From Sphingomonas montanisoli (GTDB taxonomy: Bacteria > Pseudomonadota > Alphaproteobacteria > Sphingomonadales > Sphingomonadaceae): DNA of 64,000 nucleotides. The stretch's first letter is position 1; the number at the start of each line of letters is the position of its first letter. The translations under genes and the position numbers were made by a program. The DNA lies in contig NZ_VTOU01000002.1 in the NCBI RefSeq assembly GCF_008274695.1, positions 806,001-870,000 on the forward strand. Direction: 5' to 3'. This document shows, one piece after another, positions 34,376 to 42,711 of this stretch. Under the pieces are notes generated by a model. The model made no database searches and was not told the DNA's origin. It saw nothing but the letters and a program-made list of their open reading frames with translations.

Positions 34376-35685
34376 GCGGTGGCGCTAAACCTAGCGGACA
34401 ACGCGCCGTCGCGCGGTGCGACGAACTGGGCGTCGCGCCGTATAGCGACAGCGCGGACGGGCTGTTTCGCGCCTATCTGACGCCGGCCCATGCCGCGTCG
34501 CTCGAACGGCTCGGCGGCTGGATGGAGGAAGCGGGGATGGCCGTGCGGCTCGATCCCGCCGCAAACCTGATCGGGCGTTACGAAGGTTCGGACCCGGATG
34601 CGCCCGCTTTACTGATCGGATCGCATATCGACAGCGTGCGCGATGCGGGCCGCTATGACGGGCCGCTGGGGATCATGCTGGGGATCGAGGCGGTCGCGGC
34701 GCTCGGCGGGCGGCAGATGCCCTTTCCGATCGAGGTGATCGCGTTCGGCGATGAGGAAGGCTCGCGCTTTCCGGCGTCGATGCTGTGCAGTCGGGCGATA
34801 GCGGGGACGCTGGAGGCCGGGGCGCTTGAGGTCGCGGATCGTGATGGGGTGGGATTGGTCGATGCCATTTCCACCTTCCCCGTTCGTGTCGAGCGAAGTC
34901 GAGACACGTTCTCAAGCGATGCACCGAGCCAACGTGTCTCGACTTCGCTCGACACGAGCAGACTGTTTTTGAGTGCGCGCTACAAAACCGCTCTCGCCTT
35001 CCTCGAACCGCATATCGAGCAGGGGCCGGTCCTCGAAGCCGAAGGGCTGGCGCTCGGCGTCGTCTCCGGCATTGCCGCGCAGCTGCGTTATCAGGTCCGC
35101 ATCACCGGCAAGGCGGGCCATGCCGGCACCAATGCGATGCACCTGCGCCGCGACGCGCTGACCGGGGCGGCGGACGCGGTGCTCGTGGTCGAGCGGATCG
35201 CGCATGAGGTCGGTGGCGATCTGGTGGCGACGGTCGGGCGGATGATCGTGGGTCCCGGCGCGGTCAATGTCGTGCCGGGCGAGGTCGATTTTTCGATCGA
35301 CGTGCGATCGGGCATCGAAACGGTGCGCAACGCCGCCGCCGAGCGGATCGTTCATGAGATCGGCAAGGTCGCGCAGGCACGCGGCCTCGAACTCACCGTC
35401 GAACAGGTGCAGGATCTGGGCGCATCGCCCTGCGACGCGAAGCTCACCGCGATGCTCGAAGACGCGCTGGTCGAGAGCGGGCATCGGGTGCGCACACTCG
35501 TTTCGGGCGCGGGGCACGATACGATGGTGATGGCGAGCCTGTGCCCCACCGCGATGCTGTTCATCCGCTGCGAAGGCGGGGTCAGCCACAATCCGGCCGA
35601 GGCGGTGACGGCGGACGATGCCGAGGCGGCGTTGCAGGTGATGCGCCGGTTCATCGACAAATTGGGAGCGAACTACGTTGGTTGA
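34369..35685 (+). CDS. allC: Allantoate amidohydrolase-type M20 metalloenzyme with an in-frame palindromic insertion
   Basis: A 438-residue hydantoinase/carbamoylase-family amidohydrolase. The metal ligands are intact: GSHIDSV (His), RYDGPLGI (Asp), AFGDEEGSRF (Glu pair), EPHIEQGP (His) and VSHNPAEA (His). In the purine cluster its likely reaction is allantoate to ureidoglycine, ammonia and CO2. Residues 172-197 (RVERSRDT...RVSTSLDT) are encoded by a 74-bp palindrome shared with addB and fall just before the EPHIEQGP motif. The start overlaps the upstream stop by 7 bp. Ureidoglycolate hydrolase or a carbamoylase are the alternatives. Confidence 0.83.
   Translation: MVSGGAKPSGQRAVARCDELGVAPYSDSADGLFRAYLTPAHAASLERLGGWMEEAGMAVRLDPAANLIGRYEGSDPDAPALLIGSHIDSVRDAGRYDGPLGIMLGIEAVAALGGRQMPFPIEVIAFGDEEGSRFPASMLCSRAIAGTLEAGALEVADRDGVGLVDAISTFPVRVERSRDTFSSDAPSQRVSTSLDTSRLFLSARYKTALAFLEPHIEQGPVLEAEGLALGVVSGIAAQLRYQVRITGKAGHAGTNAMHLRRDALTGAADAVLVVERIAHEVGGDLVATVGRMIVGPGAVNVVPGEVDFSIDVRSGIETVRNAAAERIVHEIGKVAQARGLELTVEQVQDLGASPCDAKLTAMLEDALVESGHRVRTLVSGAGHDTMVMASLCPTAMLFIRCEGGVSHNPAEAVTADDAEAALQVMRRFIDKLGANYVG
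34884..34957. repeat. Palindromic element, family B, inside the allantoate amidohydrolase gene
   Basis: Perfect 27-bp arms at 34884-34910 and 34931-34957 (TCGTGTCGAGCGAAGTCGAG...) enclose a 20-nt loop. The arms are the same sequence as those inside addB at 51825-51901, whereas the loops differ. Confidence 0.93.
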
Positions 35686-36904
35686 TCTCTATAGCCAGAT
35701 CGATCCGCCGCAGCGGCTGCTGATGGGGCCGGGGCCGGTGAACGCGCATCCACGCGTGCTGCGCGCGATGTCGGCCGATCTGCTGGGGCAGTTCGATCCC
35801 GAATTCACGACCTATATGAACGAGGTCATGGCGCTCTACCGCGCCGTTTTCCAGACCGAGAACCGCTGGACCTTCCTGATCGACGGCACCGCGCGGGCGG
35901 GGATCGAGGCGGCGCTCGTCTCGCTGATCGAGCCGGGGGCGACCGTGCTGCTCGTCCGCTCCGGGCGCTTCGGGCTGCTGCTGTCGGAGATCGTCGAGCG
36001 GTGCGGCGGGAGCATCGTCACGGTCGATGCCGAATGGGGCGAGGTGGTGCCCATGGCGGCGATCGCCGAGGCGGTCGCCACGCACAAGCCGGCGGTGGTG
36101 GCGTGCGTCCACGGCGATACGTCGACGACGATGGCGCAGCCGCTCGATGGCTTGGGTGACATCTGCCGGGCGCATGGCGCGCTGTCCTATGTCGATGCGA
36201 CCGCGACGTTGGGCGGGATGGCGGTAGAGACCGACACGTGGGGCGCGGATATCGTGACCGGCGGGCTGCAGAAGTGCATGGGCGGCCCCTCGGGTTCGGC
36301 GCCGATCACGATTTCGGATCGCGCGGCCGAGTTCATCTTCGCGCGCCGCCATACCGAAAAGGGGATTGCCCGCGACGATCTGGCACAGGGCGGGCGGGCG
36401 CGGATCGGCTCCAACTATTTCGATCTCGCGATGGTGATGGATTATTGGGGCGAGAAGCGCCTCAACCACCATACCGAGGCGACGACGATGCTCTACGGCG
36501 CGCGCGAATGTGCGCGGATCGTGCTGGGCGAGGGGTTGGAGGCGCGCTTTGCCCGTCATGCGGCGGCGGGGCGGGCGATGACCGCGGGGCTGCGCGGCAT
36601 GGGGTTGACGGTCTATGGCGACGATACGCATCGCATGGCGAACGTGACCGGGGTGTATATTCCCGAGGGCGTCGATGGCGAGGCGGTGCGCCGCCGGATG
36701 CGCGAGGATTTCGAGATTGAGATCGGCACGGCGTTCGGACCGCTGCAGGGCCGGATCTGGCGGATCGGCGCGATGGGTTACAACGCCATGAAGCATAAGG
36801 TGCTGATCACATTGGGCGCGCTGGAGGCGGTGCTGCGCGCGGAGGGCTTTGCGGTGAAGTCCGGCGCGGGGGTGGATGCAGCGCTGGAGGCTTGGTCATG
36901 TTGA
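35678..36904 (+). CDS. pucG: (S)-ureidoglycine-glyoxylate aminotransferase-like class V aminotransferase
   Basis: A 408-residue PLP enzyme of the alanine-glyoxylate aminotransferase family. It opens LLMGPGPVNAHPRVLRAM. The PLP Lys lies in VTGGLQKCMGGPSG, and VDATATLGG supplies the Asp that contacts the cofactor ring. RIGAMGYNA carries the substrate Arg. PucG-type enzymes pass the amino group of ureidoglycine to glyoxylate, giving oxalurate and glycine, which fits its place after the allantoate enzyme. The TTG start (35678) overlaps the upstream gene by 8 bp and has GGGAG upstream. Confidence 0.85.
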   Translation: MVDLYSQIDPPQRLLMGPGPVNAHPRVLRAMSADLLGQFDPEFTTYMNEVMALYRAVFQTENRWTFLIDGTARAGIEAALVSLIEPGATVLLVRSGRFGLLLSEIVERCGGSIVTVDAEWGEVVPMAAIAEAVATHKPAVVACVHGDTSTTMAQPLDGLGDICRAHGALSYVDATATLGGMAVETDTWGADIVTGGLQKCMGGPSGSAPITISDRAAEFIFARRHTEKGIARDDLAQGGRARIGSNYFDLAMVMDYWGEKRLNHHTEATTMLYGARECARIVLGEGLEARFARHAAAGRAMTAGLRGMGLTVYGDDTHRMANVTGVYIPEGVDGEAVRRRMREDFEIEIGTAFGPLQGRIWRIGAMGYNAMKHKVLITLGALEAVLRAEGFAVKSGAGVDAALEAWSC

Positions 36905-37029
36905 TCCTCCCCTGGAAGGGGAGGGGGACCGCGCGAAGCGTGGTGGAGGGGTATTCTCCACGAGCGCATTGCTGCCGGCCAATACCCCTCCACCGCTTCG
37001 CGGTCCCCCTCCCCCTCCGGGGGAGGATC
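36903..37029. repeat. Long composite palindromic repeat, family A, between pucG and puuE
   Basis: GATCCTCCCCTGGAAGGGGA on the left and TCCCCCTCCGGGGGAGGATC on the right are inverted copies. The inner GGTGGAGGGGTATT mirrors AATACCCCTCCACC. It is near-identical in plan to 1776-1909. The left end supplies two bases of the pucG stop and the right end the Shine-Dalgarno of puuE. Confidence 0.92.
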
Positions 37030-37031
37030 TG

Positions 37032-37916
37032 ATGGAGCGCGACCTCGTCGGCTACGGGCAGAACCCGCCCGATCCGCACTGGCCGAACGGCGCGCGGATC
37101 GCGGTGCAGTTCGTGATCAATTATGAGGAGGGGGCGGAGAACAGCGTCCTCAACGGCGATGCGGGTTCGGAGGCGTTCCTGTCCGAAATGGTGGGTGCGC
37201 AGAGCCATGTCGGCGAGCGTTCGGCGGCGATGGAGAGCCTGTACGAATATGGCAGCCGCTCAGGGTTCTGGCGGCTCCACCGGCTGTTCACTTCGCGCAA
37301 TGCGCCCGTCACCGTCTTCGGCGTGGCCAAGGCGATGGAGAGCAATCCGGAGGCCGTCGCCGCGATGCAGGCGGCCGGGTGGGAGATCGCGACCCACGGG
37401 CTCAAGTGGATCGACTATCAGAAGGTACAAGAGGACGTGGAGCGCGCCCACATCGCCGAAGCGATTGCGCTGCACACGAAGCTGACCGGCGAACGGCCGT
37501 TGGGCTGGTATCAGGGGCGGACCAGCCCGAACACGGCGCGGCTCGTCGTCGAGGAAGGCGGCTTCGTCTATGATGCCGACAGCTATGCCGATGACCTGCC
37601 TTATTATGATCGGCGGTACGGCAAGCCGCAGCTGATCGTGCCCTATACGTTGGACGTCAATGACATGAAGATCGTGGCGTTGAACGGTTTTACCGAGGGC
37701 GAGCAGTTCTTCCGCCACATGCGCGATACGTTCGACGCGCTCCATGCCGAGGGCGGGCGGATGATGTCGATTGGGCTGCATGGCCGGATCGCGGGCAAGC
37801 CGGGGCGTGCCGCGGCAGTGGGGCGCTTCCTCGATCATGTGCTGGCGCATCCGGATGCGTGGATCGCGCGGCGGATCGATATCGCGCGCCACTGGCTGGA
37901 GGTGCATCCGGCATGA
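37032..37916 (+). CDS. puuE: Allantoinase PuuE (polysaccharide-deacetylase fold)
   Basis: A 294-residue metal-independent allantoinase of the NodB-like fold. It hydrolyses allantoin to allantoate. Family segments are YGQNPPDPHWPNGARIAVQFVINYEEGAE, EYGSRSGFWR, WEIATHGLKWIDY, GWYQGRTSPNT and DSYADDLPYY. ATG 37032 is 4 nt after GGGGGAGGA, which belongs to the preceding palindromic element. Its neighbours UraD and UraH feed it allantoin. Confidence 0.94.
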   Translation: MERDLVGYGQNPPDPHWPNGARIAVQFVINYEEGAENSVLNGDAGSEAFLSEMVGAQSHVGERSAAMESLYEYGSRSGFWRLHRLFTSRNAPVTVFGVAKAMESNPEAVAAMQAAGWEIATHGLKWIDYQKVQEDVERAHIAEAIALHTKLTGERPLGWYQGRTSPNTARLVVEEGGFVYDADSYADDLPYYDRRYGKPQLIVPYTLDVNDMKIVALNGFTEGEQFFRHMRDTFDALHAEGGRMMSIGLHGRIAGKPGRAAAVGRFLDHVLAHPDAWIARRIDIARHWLEVHPA

Positions 37917-37925
37917 TCCCCATTT

Positions 37926-38014
37926 CGTCACCCCCGCGGAGGCGGGGGCCTATCCAGTCGGGAGGTTGCGCGCCACGCGAGAGCGGATGGGCCTCCGCCT
38001 CCGCGGGGGTGACG
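37926..38014. repeat. Palindromic repeat, family E (CGTCACCCCCGCGG type), between puuE and uraD
   Basis: CGTCACCCCCGCGGAGGCGG at 37926 is mirrored by CCGCCTCCGCGGGGGTGACG ending at 38014. A related copy with CCTATCCAGT-like interior lies at 40266-40349. Confidence 0.9.
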
Positions 38015-38025
38015 GGAAGAGGCTT

Positions 38026-38529
38026 ATGACGGTCGAAGAAGTGAACGCCCTCTCCACATCGGACTTCAACGCGAAGTTCGATTTCCTGTTCGAACATTCG
38101 CCGTGGATCGTCGCGGCGGCGGAAGCGCGGCGGCCGTTCGCGAGCATCGCGGCGATGGAGGCGGCCTTTGCCGATGTGATCGAGGAAGCGGGCGAGGCGA
38201 AGCAGATCGCGCTGCTACGCGCGCATCCCGAACTGGCGGGCAAGGCGGCGATTGCCAAGGAATTGACCGATGCCTCGACCGCCGAGCAGGCATCGGCGGG
38301 GCTCGATCGGCTGTCGCCCGATGAATATGCGTTGTTTCATCAGCTGAACGACGCCTACCGGACGCGCTTCGGCTTCCCCTTCATCATCGCGGTGCGGACG
38401 ACCACCAAGCGGGGTATCCTGACCGCGATGCACGATCGCGCAGCGAACGATGTGCCCGCCGAGATCGCGACGGCGCGGGGCGAGATCGCCAAGATCGTTC
38501 ACCTGCGGCTGGCGGACGCGCTCGCATGA
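38026..38529 (+). CDS. uraD: 2-oxo-4-hydroxy-4-carboxy-5-ureidoimidazoline (OHCU) decarboxylase
   Basis: A 167-residue all-helical enzyme that decarboxylates OHCU to (S)-allantoin. The markers are FEHSPWIVAAAEARRPF, RAHPELAGK (with the active-site His), LTDASTAEQASAGL and the GFPFIIAVR motif. GGGAAGAGG upstream sets the ATG at 38026. The stop overlaps the start of the flavin monooxygenase gene by 4 bp, tying that gene to urate metabolism. Confidence 0.94.
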   Translation: MTVEEVNALSTSDFNAKFDFLFEHSPWIVAAAEARRPFASIAAMEAAFADVIEEAGEAKQIALLRAHPELAGKAAIAKELTDASTAEQASAGLDRLSPDEYALFHQLNDAYRTRFGFPFIIAVRTTTKRGILTAMHDRAANDVPAEIATARGEIAKIVHLRLADALA

Positions 38530-39908
38530 GTCTCGACGATCTCAACGCGCAGGTCGCGGCCGATCTGACGAAGATCGAGGCCGGCAAGCCGACCTGGGTG
38601 CGCGAGACGCGGGGCGTCTATGACGTCGTGATCGTCGGCGGCGGGCAATCGGGGCTGGGCGCGGCGTTCGGGCTGATCCGCGAGCGCATGTCGAACATCC
38701 TGATCATCGACGAAAATCCCGCGGGCTATGAAGGCCCGTGGGACACCTATGCGCGGATGGTAACGCTGCGCACGCCCAAGGAGATCACGTCGATCGACCT
38801 AGGCATCCCCTCGCTCACCTTCCGCAGCTTCTGGGAGGCGCAGCACGGCGCCGAGGGCTGGGCGGCGATCGACAAGATCCCGCGCGGCGACTGGATGGAG
38901 TATCTGCGCTGGTATCGCGCGGTCCTGTCGTTGCCGGTCGAGAATGAGACGCGGCTGACCCTGCTCGATCGCGGATCGGACGGGCATTGGCGGCTGAGTG
39001 TCGAGGGGCCGGGCGGCGAACGGACGATGGCCGCGCGCAAGGTGATCCTCGCGACGGGCATTCAAGGCGGCGGCGAATGGCATACACCCGACCTCGTCAA
39101 GCATTTGCCGCGCGATCGTTATGCGCACACGTCCGAAGCGATCGACTTCGCGACGCTGGCGGGCAAGCGGATCGCGATTCTGGGCGCGGGCGCATCCTCG
39201 TTCGACAACGCCCAACACGCGCTGTCGCACGGCGTGGCCGAAGCGCATGTTTTCGTGCGCAGGAAAGCGCTGCCGCAGGTCAATCCGATCCGCTTCATGG
39301 AACGCTGGGGGATGACGGGGCGGTTCGCAGCACTCGACGATGCCGCGAAGTACCGCGTGATGGCGAGCTTCTTCGCACGCAACCAGCCGCCGACCAACGA
39401 TACGTTCCAGCGCGCGGCGGCGTGGCCGGGCTTTCGCTTGCATCTCGGCGCGCCGTGGCTGTCGGTGCGCGAGGCGGATGGTGAGGTGATCGTAGAGACG
39501 CCGGAGGGACATCACGGCTTCGACTTCCTGATCCTGTCGACCGGGCTGATCACCGATCCCAAATTGCGGCCCGAACTCGCCTTGCTTGCCGAGGATATCG
39601 CGCGGTGGCGCGATCGATACGAAGCGCCCGCCGATCTCGCCAATCCGCTGATCGACGATCACCCCTATCTGGGGCCGGGTTTCCAGTTGCAGGGAAGCCC
39701 GAAGCTGCACGGCCTGTTCGCGTTCAACTATTCAGGGCTGATCAGCCTGGGGCTGTCGGCGTCGGCGCTGTCGGGCCTCAAATATGCGATCCCCCGGCTG
39801 GTCGAGGGGGTCGCGAACCAGCTGTTCCTTGACGATCAGGAGGCCGCATTGACCGACTATCTGGCCTATGACGAGCCCGAATTCGTTTCGACTTGGGAGC
39901 CGCGCTGA
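38526..39908 (+). CDS. Flavin-containing monooxygenase-like protein between uraD and uraH; candidate urate-oxidising enzyme
   Basis: A 460-residue two-dinucleotide-binding flavoprotein. The FAD loop VVIVGGGQSG is at residues 34-43, the NADP loop AILGAGASS at 217-225, and the ATG motif after the FAD domain at 177-179. RDRYAHTSEAIDF sits where FMO and BVMO proteins carry their FxGxxxH fingerprint, in a variant form. It overlaps uraD by 4 bp and uraH by 1 bp. UraH and UraD act on the urate oxidation product, yet no UricaseZ, HpxO or PuuD gene is visible. Urate 5-hydroxylation by this protein is therefore inferred from context, not from homology. Confidence 0.75.
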   Translation: MSLDDLNAQVAADLTKIEAGKPTWVRETRGVYDVVIVGGGQSGLGAAFGLIRERMSNILIIDENPAGYEGPWDTYARMVTLRTPKEITSIDLGIPSLTFRSFWEAQHGAEGWAAIDKIPRGDWMEYLRWYRAVLSLPVENETRLTLLDRGSDGHWRLSVEGPGGERTMAARKVILATGIQGGGEWHTPDLVKHLPRDRYAHTSEAIDFATLAGKRIAILGAGASSFDNAQHALSHGVAEAHVFVRRKALPQVNPIRFMERWGMTGRFAALDDAAKYRVMASFFARNQPPTNDTFQRAAAWPGFRLHLGAPWLSVREADGEVIVETPEGHHGFDFLILSTGLITDPKLRPELALLAEDIARWRDRYEAPADLANPLIDDHPYLGPGFQLQGSPKLHGLFAFNYSGLISLGLSASALSGLKYAIPRLVEGVANQLFLDDQEAALTDYLAYDEPEFVSTWEPR

Positions 39909-40243
39909 TGGGGCTTTCGACCCATGTTCTCGACACGACCAACGGCGTGCCCGCGCGCGGTGTCGCGATCACGCTGCTGCATGAAGGCGCGGCGTGGTTC
40001 GAGGGCGTGACCAACGAGGACGGGCGCTGCCCCGGCCTGCTCGGCGATCGGCCGCTGGAGATCGGGCATTACAGCCTGACCTTCGCGGTGGCCGATTATT
40101 TTCGGACGGTGGGGCATGTCCTGCCCGAACCGCCGTTCATCGATCGGGTGACGATCGACTTCGCGGTGGCCGATGCGAGCGCGCATTATCATGTGCCGCT
40201 GCTCGTCTCGCCCTTCGGCTATTCGACCTATCGGGGCAGTTGA
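39908..40243 (+). CDS. uraH: 5-hydroxyisourate hydrolase
   Basis: A 111-residue transthyretin-related protein that opens the ring of 5-hydroxyisourate to OHCU. LSTHVLDTTNGVPARGV carries the first active-site His. TNEDGRCPGLL holds the Asp/Gly turn, and the C-terminus YHVPLLVSPFGYSTYRGS is the diagnostic YRGS ending. The ATG shares one base with the FMO stop. No signal peptide, so it is cytosolic. Confidence 0.95.
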   Translation: MGLSTHVLDTTNGVPARGVAITLLHEGAAWFEGVTNEDGRCPGLLGDRPLEIGHYSLTFAVADYFRTVGHVLPEPPFIDRVTIDFAVADASAHYHVPLLVSPFGYSTYRGS

Positions 40244-40265
40244 GTGGCTGTTTCTCCCCACAAAC

Positions 40266-40349
40266 CGTCATCCCCGCGAAGGCGGGGACCCATCCAGTGT
40301 CATCACATGGGAAAGCTTTGGATAGGCCCCCGCCTACGCGGGGGTGACG
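40266..40349. repeat. Palindromic repeat, family E, between uraH and guaD
   Basis: CGTCATCCCCGCGAAGGCGGGG starts at 40266 and GCCTACGCGGGGGTGACG ends at 40349, inverted copies with a few mismatches. Inner ATCCAGT/ACATGGGAAAGC is not conserved. Its last bases (GGGGGTGA) lie 6-7 nt before the guaD GTG. Confidence 0.85.
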
Positions 40350-40353
40350 AACT

Positions 40354-41646
40354 GTGATCGAGGCGTTCCGCGCCGAAATTCTGGCCGTCCCGGACGATCC
40401 GAGGAACGGCGCGTCTATCGTCCATCATGCCGATGGGTTGCTGGTGGTCGAGGACGAGATCGTCGTCGCGATCGGTGATCATGCCGATCTGGCGGGACGA
40501 TTTGCCGACGCGTCGGTTACGCATTTCCCCGGCAAGACGATCGTGCCAGGCTTCGTCGATGCTCATGTCCATTATCCGCAGACCGAACGGATCGCGGCGC
40601 ATGGGGCGCAACTGCTGGACTGGCTTGATCGGCATATCTTCCCGGCCGAGACCGCTTTCGCCGATCGCGATCATGCCGATGCGATTGCGGGCTTCTTCCT
40701 CGACGAACTGTTGAGGAACGGCACGACCAGCGCGCTCGTCTATGCGACGGTTCATCCGGAATCGGTCGATGCCTTGTTCGAAGCCGCGCTGACCCGCGAC
40801 ATGCGGATCGTTTCGGGCAAGGTGTTGATGGACCAGGGCGCGCCCGACGGGCTGCGCGATACCGTGGAGACCGGGCGGGCCGACAGCGAGGCGCTGATCG
40901 CCCGATGGCGCGGGCGGGGGCGGCTGCGTTATGCGGTGACGCCGCGCTTCGCGCTGACGTCGAGCGACGCGCAACTGGCGAGCGCGGGCGAACTGGTCGC
41001 GGCGCACCCGGACGTGCTGATGCATACGCATCTCGCCGAAAATCTGGGCGAGGTGGCGGCGGTCGGCGCGCGTTTCACGACGGCGAAGGACTATCTCGAC
41101 GTCTATGATCGCTTCGGGCTGGTCGGCGATCGATCGGTGTTCGCGCACTGCATCCAGATGGACGACGACGCCTTTGCGCGCATGGGGGCGAAGGGCGCGC
41201 ATGCCGCCTTCTGCCCGACGTCGAACCTGTTCCTGGGATCGGGCCTGTTCGATCTGGAGAAAGCGTGCACGCATGGTGTCGGCGTCGGGATCGGCACCGA
41301 TATCGGCGCGGGGACCAGCTTCTCGCTGCTCCATACATTGGGGGAGGCATACAAGGTCGGCCAGATGCGCGGGGTGAGCCTCGATCCGTTCCGCGCGCTC
41401 CATCTCGCGACGGTCGGCGGGGCGAGGGCGCTCGGCATCGCCGATCGGGTGGGGGCGCTGAAGGTGGGGCAGGAGGCCGACTTTGCGGTGCTCGATCCAT
41501 GCGCCACGCCGCTGCTCGCGCGGCGGACAGCGGGGGCGTCGCTCCACGACAGATTGTTCGCGCTGCAGATCCTGGGGGATGACCGCGCGGTCGCCTTCAC
41601 CTATCTGGCGGGCAAACTCGCCCACCAACGGGATCATATCCGATGA
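40354..41646 (+). CDS. guaD: Guanine deaminase
   Basis: A 430-residue amidohydrolase converting guanine to xanthine. PGFVDAHVHYPQTE gives the HxH zinc pair. LMHTHLAEN, FAHCIQMDD and GIGTDIGAGTSFSLL give the remaining His and Asp ligands and the substrate loop. The long insertion with LDWLDRHIFPAE is typical of GuaD. The GTG start is preceded by GGGGGTGA from a palindromic element. The stop overlaps the adenine deaminase start by 4 bp. Cytosolic. Confidence 0.94.
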   Translation: MIEAFRAEILAVPDDPRNGASIVHHADGLLVVEDEIVVAIGDHADLAGRFADASVTHFPGKTIVPGFVDAHVHYPQTERIAAHGAQLLDWLDRHIFPAETAFADRDHADAIAGFFLDELLRNGTTSALVYATVHPESVDALFEAALTRDMRIVSGKVLMDQGAPDGLRDTVETGRADSEALIARWRGRGRLRYAVTPRFALTSSDAQLASAGELVAAHPDVLMHTHLAENLGEVAAVGARFTTAKDYLDVYDRFGLVGDRSVFAHCIQMDDDAFARMGAKGAHAAFCPTSNLFLGSGLFDLEKACTHGVGVGIGTDIGAGTSFSLLHTLGEAYKVGQMRGVSLDPFRALHLATVGGARALGIADRVGALKVGQEADFAVLDPCATPLLARRTAGASLHDRLFALQILGDDRAVAFTYLAGKLAHQRDHIR

Positions 41647-42659
41647 ACCTCGACGCCTTCGTCTCCGGCCTGCCCAAGGCCGAACTCCACCTCCATATCG
41701 AAGGCAGCCTCGAGCCCGAGATGATGTTCGCGCTGGCCGCACGCAACAAGGTCGAGATCCCGTTCAAGAGCGTCGAGGAGGTGCGGGCGGCATACGAATT
41801 CTCGAACCTTCAGGACTTTCTCGACATCTATTATGCTGGCGCGAACGTTCTGCGCAGCGAATGGGATTTCTGCGACCTCGCGACCGCCTATTTCGATCGC
41901 GCCGCCGCCGACAATGTTCGTCACGCTGAGATATTCTTCGATCCGCAGACGCATACCGATCGCGGTATCCCGTTCGACGTGGCGATCGATGGCCTGCTCG
42001 CGGGGATGGCCTCGGCAGAGGCGAAGCACGGCCTGACCTCGAAGCTGATCCTCTGCTTCCTGCGTCACCTCGACGAGGAAGCCGCCTTCGCGACGCTCAA
42101 GGCCGCCGAGCCCTGGCTCGATCGCATTGCGGCGGTCGGCCTCGACAGTTCCGAGTTGGGCCATCCGCCGTCGAAGTTCGAGCGTGTCTTCGCGCGCGCC
42201 GGCGAGATGGGGCTGCTCCGCGTCGCGCATGCGGGGGAGGAGGGGCCGGCGGACTATGTTCACGAGGCGCTCGACCTGCTCCACGTCGATCGGCTCGATC
42301 ATGGCAATCGCAGCTTGGACGATCCGGCGCTGACCGCACGACTCGCGCGCAGCGGCATGACGCTGACGGTCTGCCCGTTGTCGAACCTCAAGCTGTGCGT
42401 GGTCGACGACATCGATGCACACCCGATTGAGCGGATGTTGCGCGCGGGCCTGCGCGCGACGATCAATTCCGACGATCCGGCCTATTTTGGTGGTTATGTG
42501 AACGACAATTACCGTGCGCTGATCCCCGCCGGACGGCTCGACGCGAAGGACTTCGCACGCCTTGCCCGCAACAGCTTCCTCGGTTCCTTCCTGCCCGACG
42601 ATGCGGTGGCGAAACATTTGGCGGCACTCGATGCCTATGTGACCGCTACGGACGCTTGA
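41643..42659 (+). CDS. Adenine deaminase (adenosine-deaminase-fold, type 2)
   Basis: A 338-residue metalloenzyme. KAELHLHIEGSLEP is the HxH motif, VAHAGEEGPADY the third His with the catalytic Glu, and INSDDPAYFGGY the zinc-binding Asp. CPLSNLKLCVVDD and NSDDPAYFGGY are characteristic of adenine aminohydrolases (yeast Aah1, Pseudomonas PA0148 type). True adenosine deaminases instead have PSSN and NTDDP. It probably makes hypoxanthine from adenine. ATGA overlap with guaD. Confidence 0.9.
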   Translation: MNLDAFVSGLPKAELHLHIEGSLEPEMMFALAARNKVEIPFKSVEEVRAAYEFSNLQDFLDIYYAGANVLRSEWDFCDLATAYFDRAAADNVRHAEIFFDPQTHTDRGIPFDVAIDGLLAGMASAEAKHGLTSKLILCFLRHLDEEAAFATLKAAEPWLDRIAAVGLDSSELGHPPSKFERVFARAGEMGLLRVAHAGEEGPADYVHEALDLLHVDRLDHGNRSLDDPALTARLARSGMTLTVCPLSNLKLCVVDDIDAHPIERMLRAGLRATINSDDPAYFGGYVNDNYRALIPAGRLDAKDFARLARNSFLGSFLPDDAVAKHLAALDAYVTATDA

Positions 42660-42711
42660 TCGACGGGCAATCCGTGCGCATAAGCCCCGCTTTCCGTCGC
42701 CTTCGGAGATC

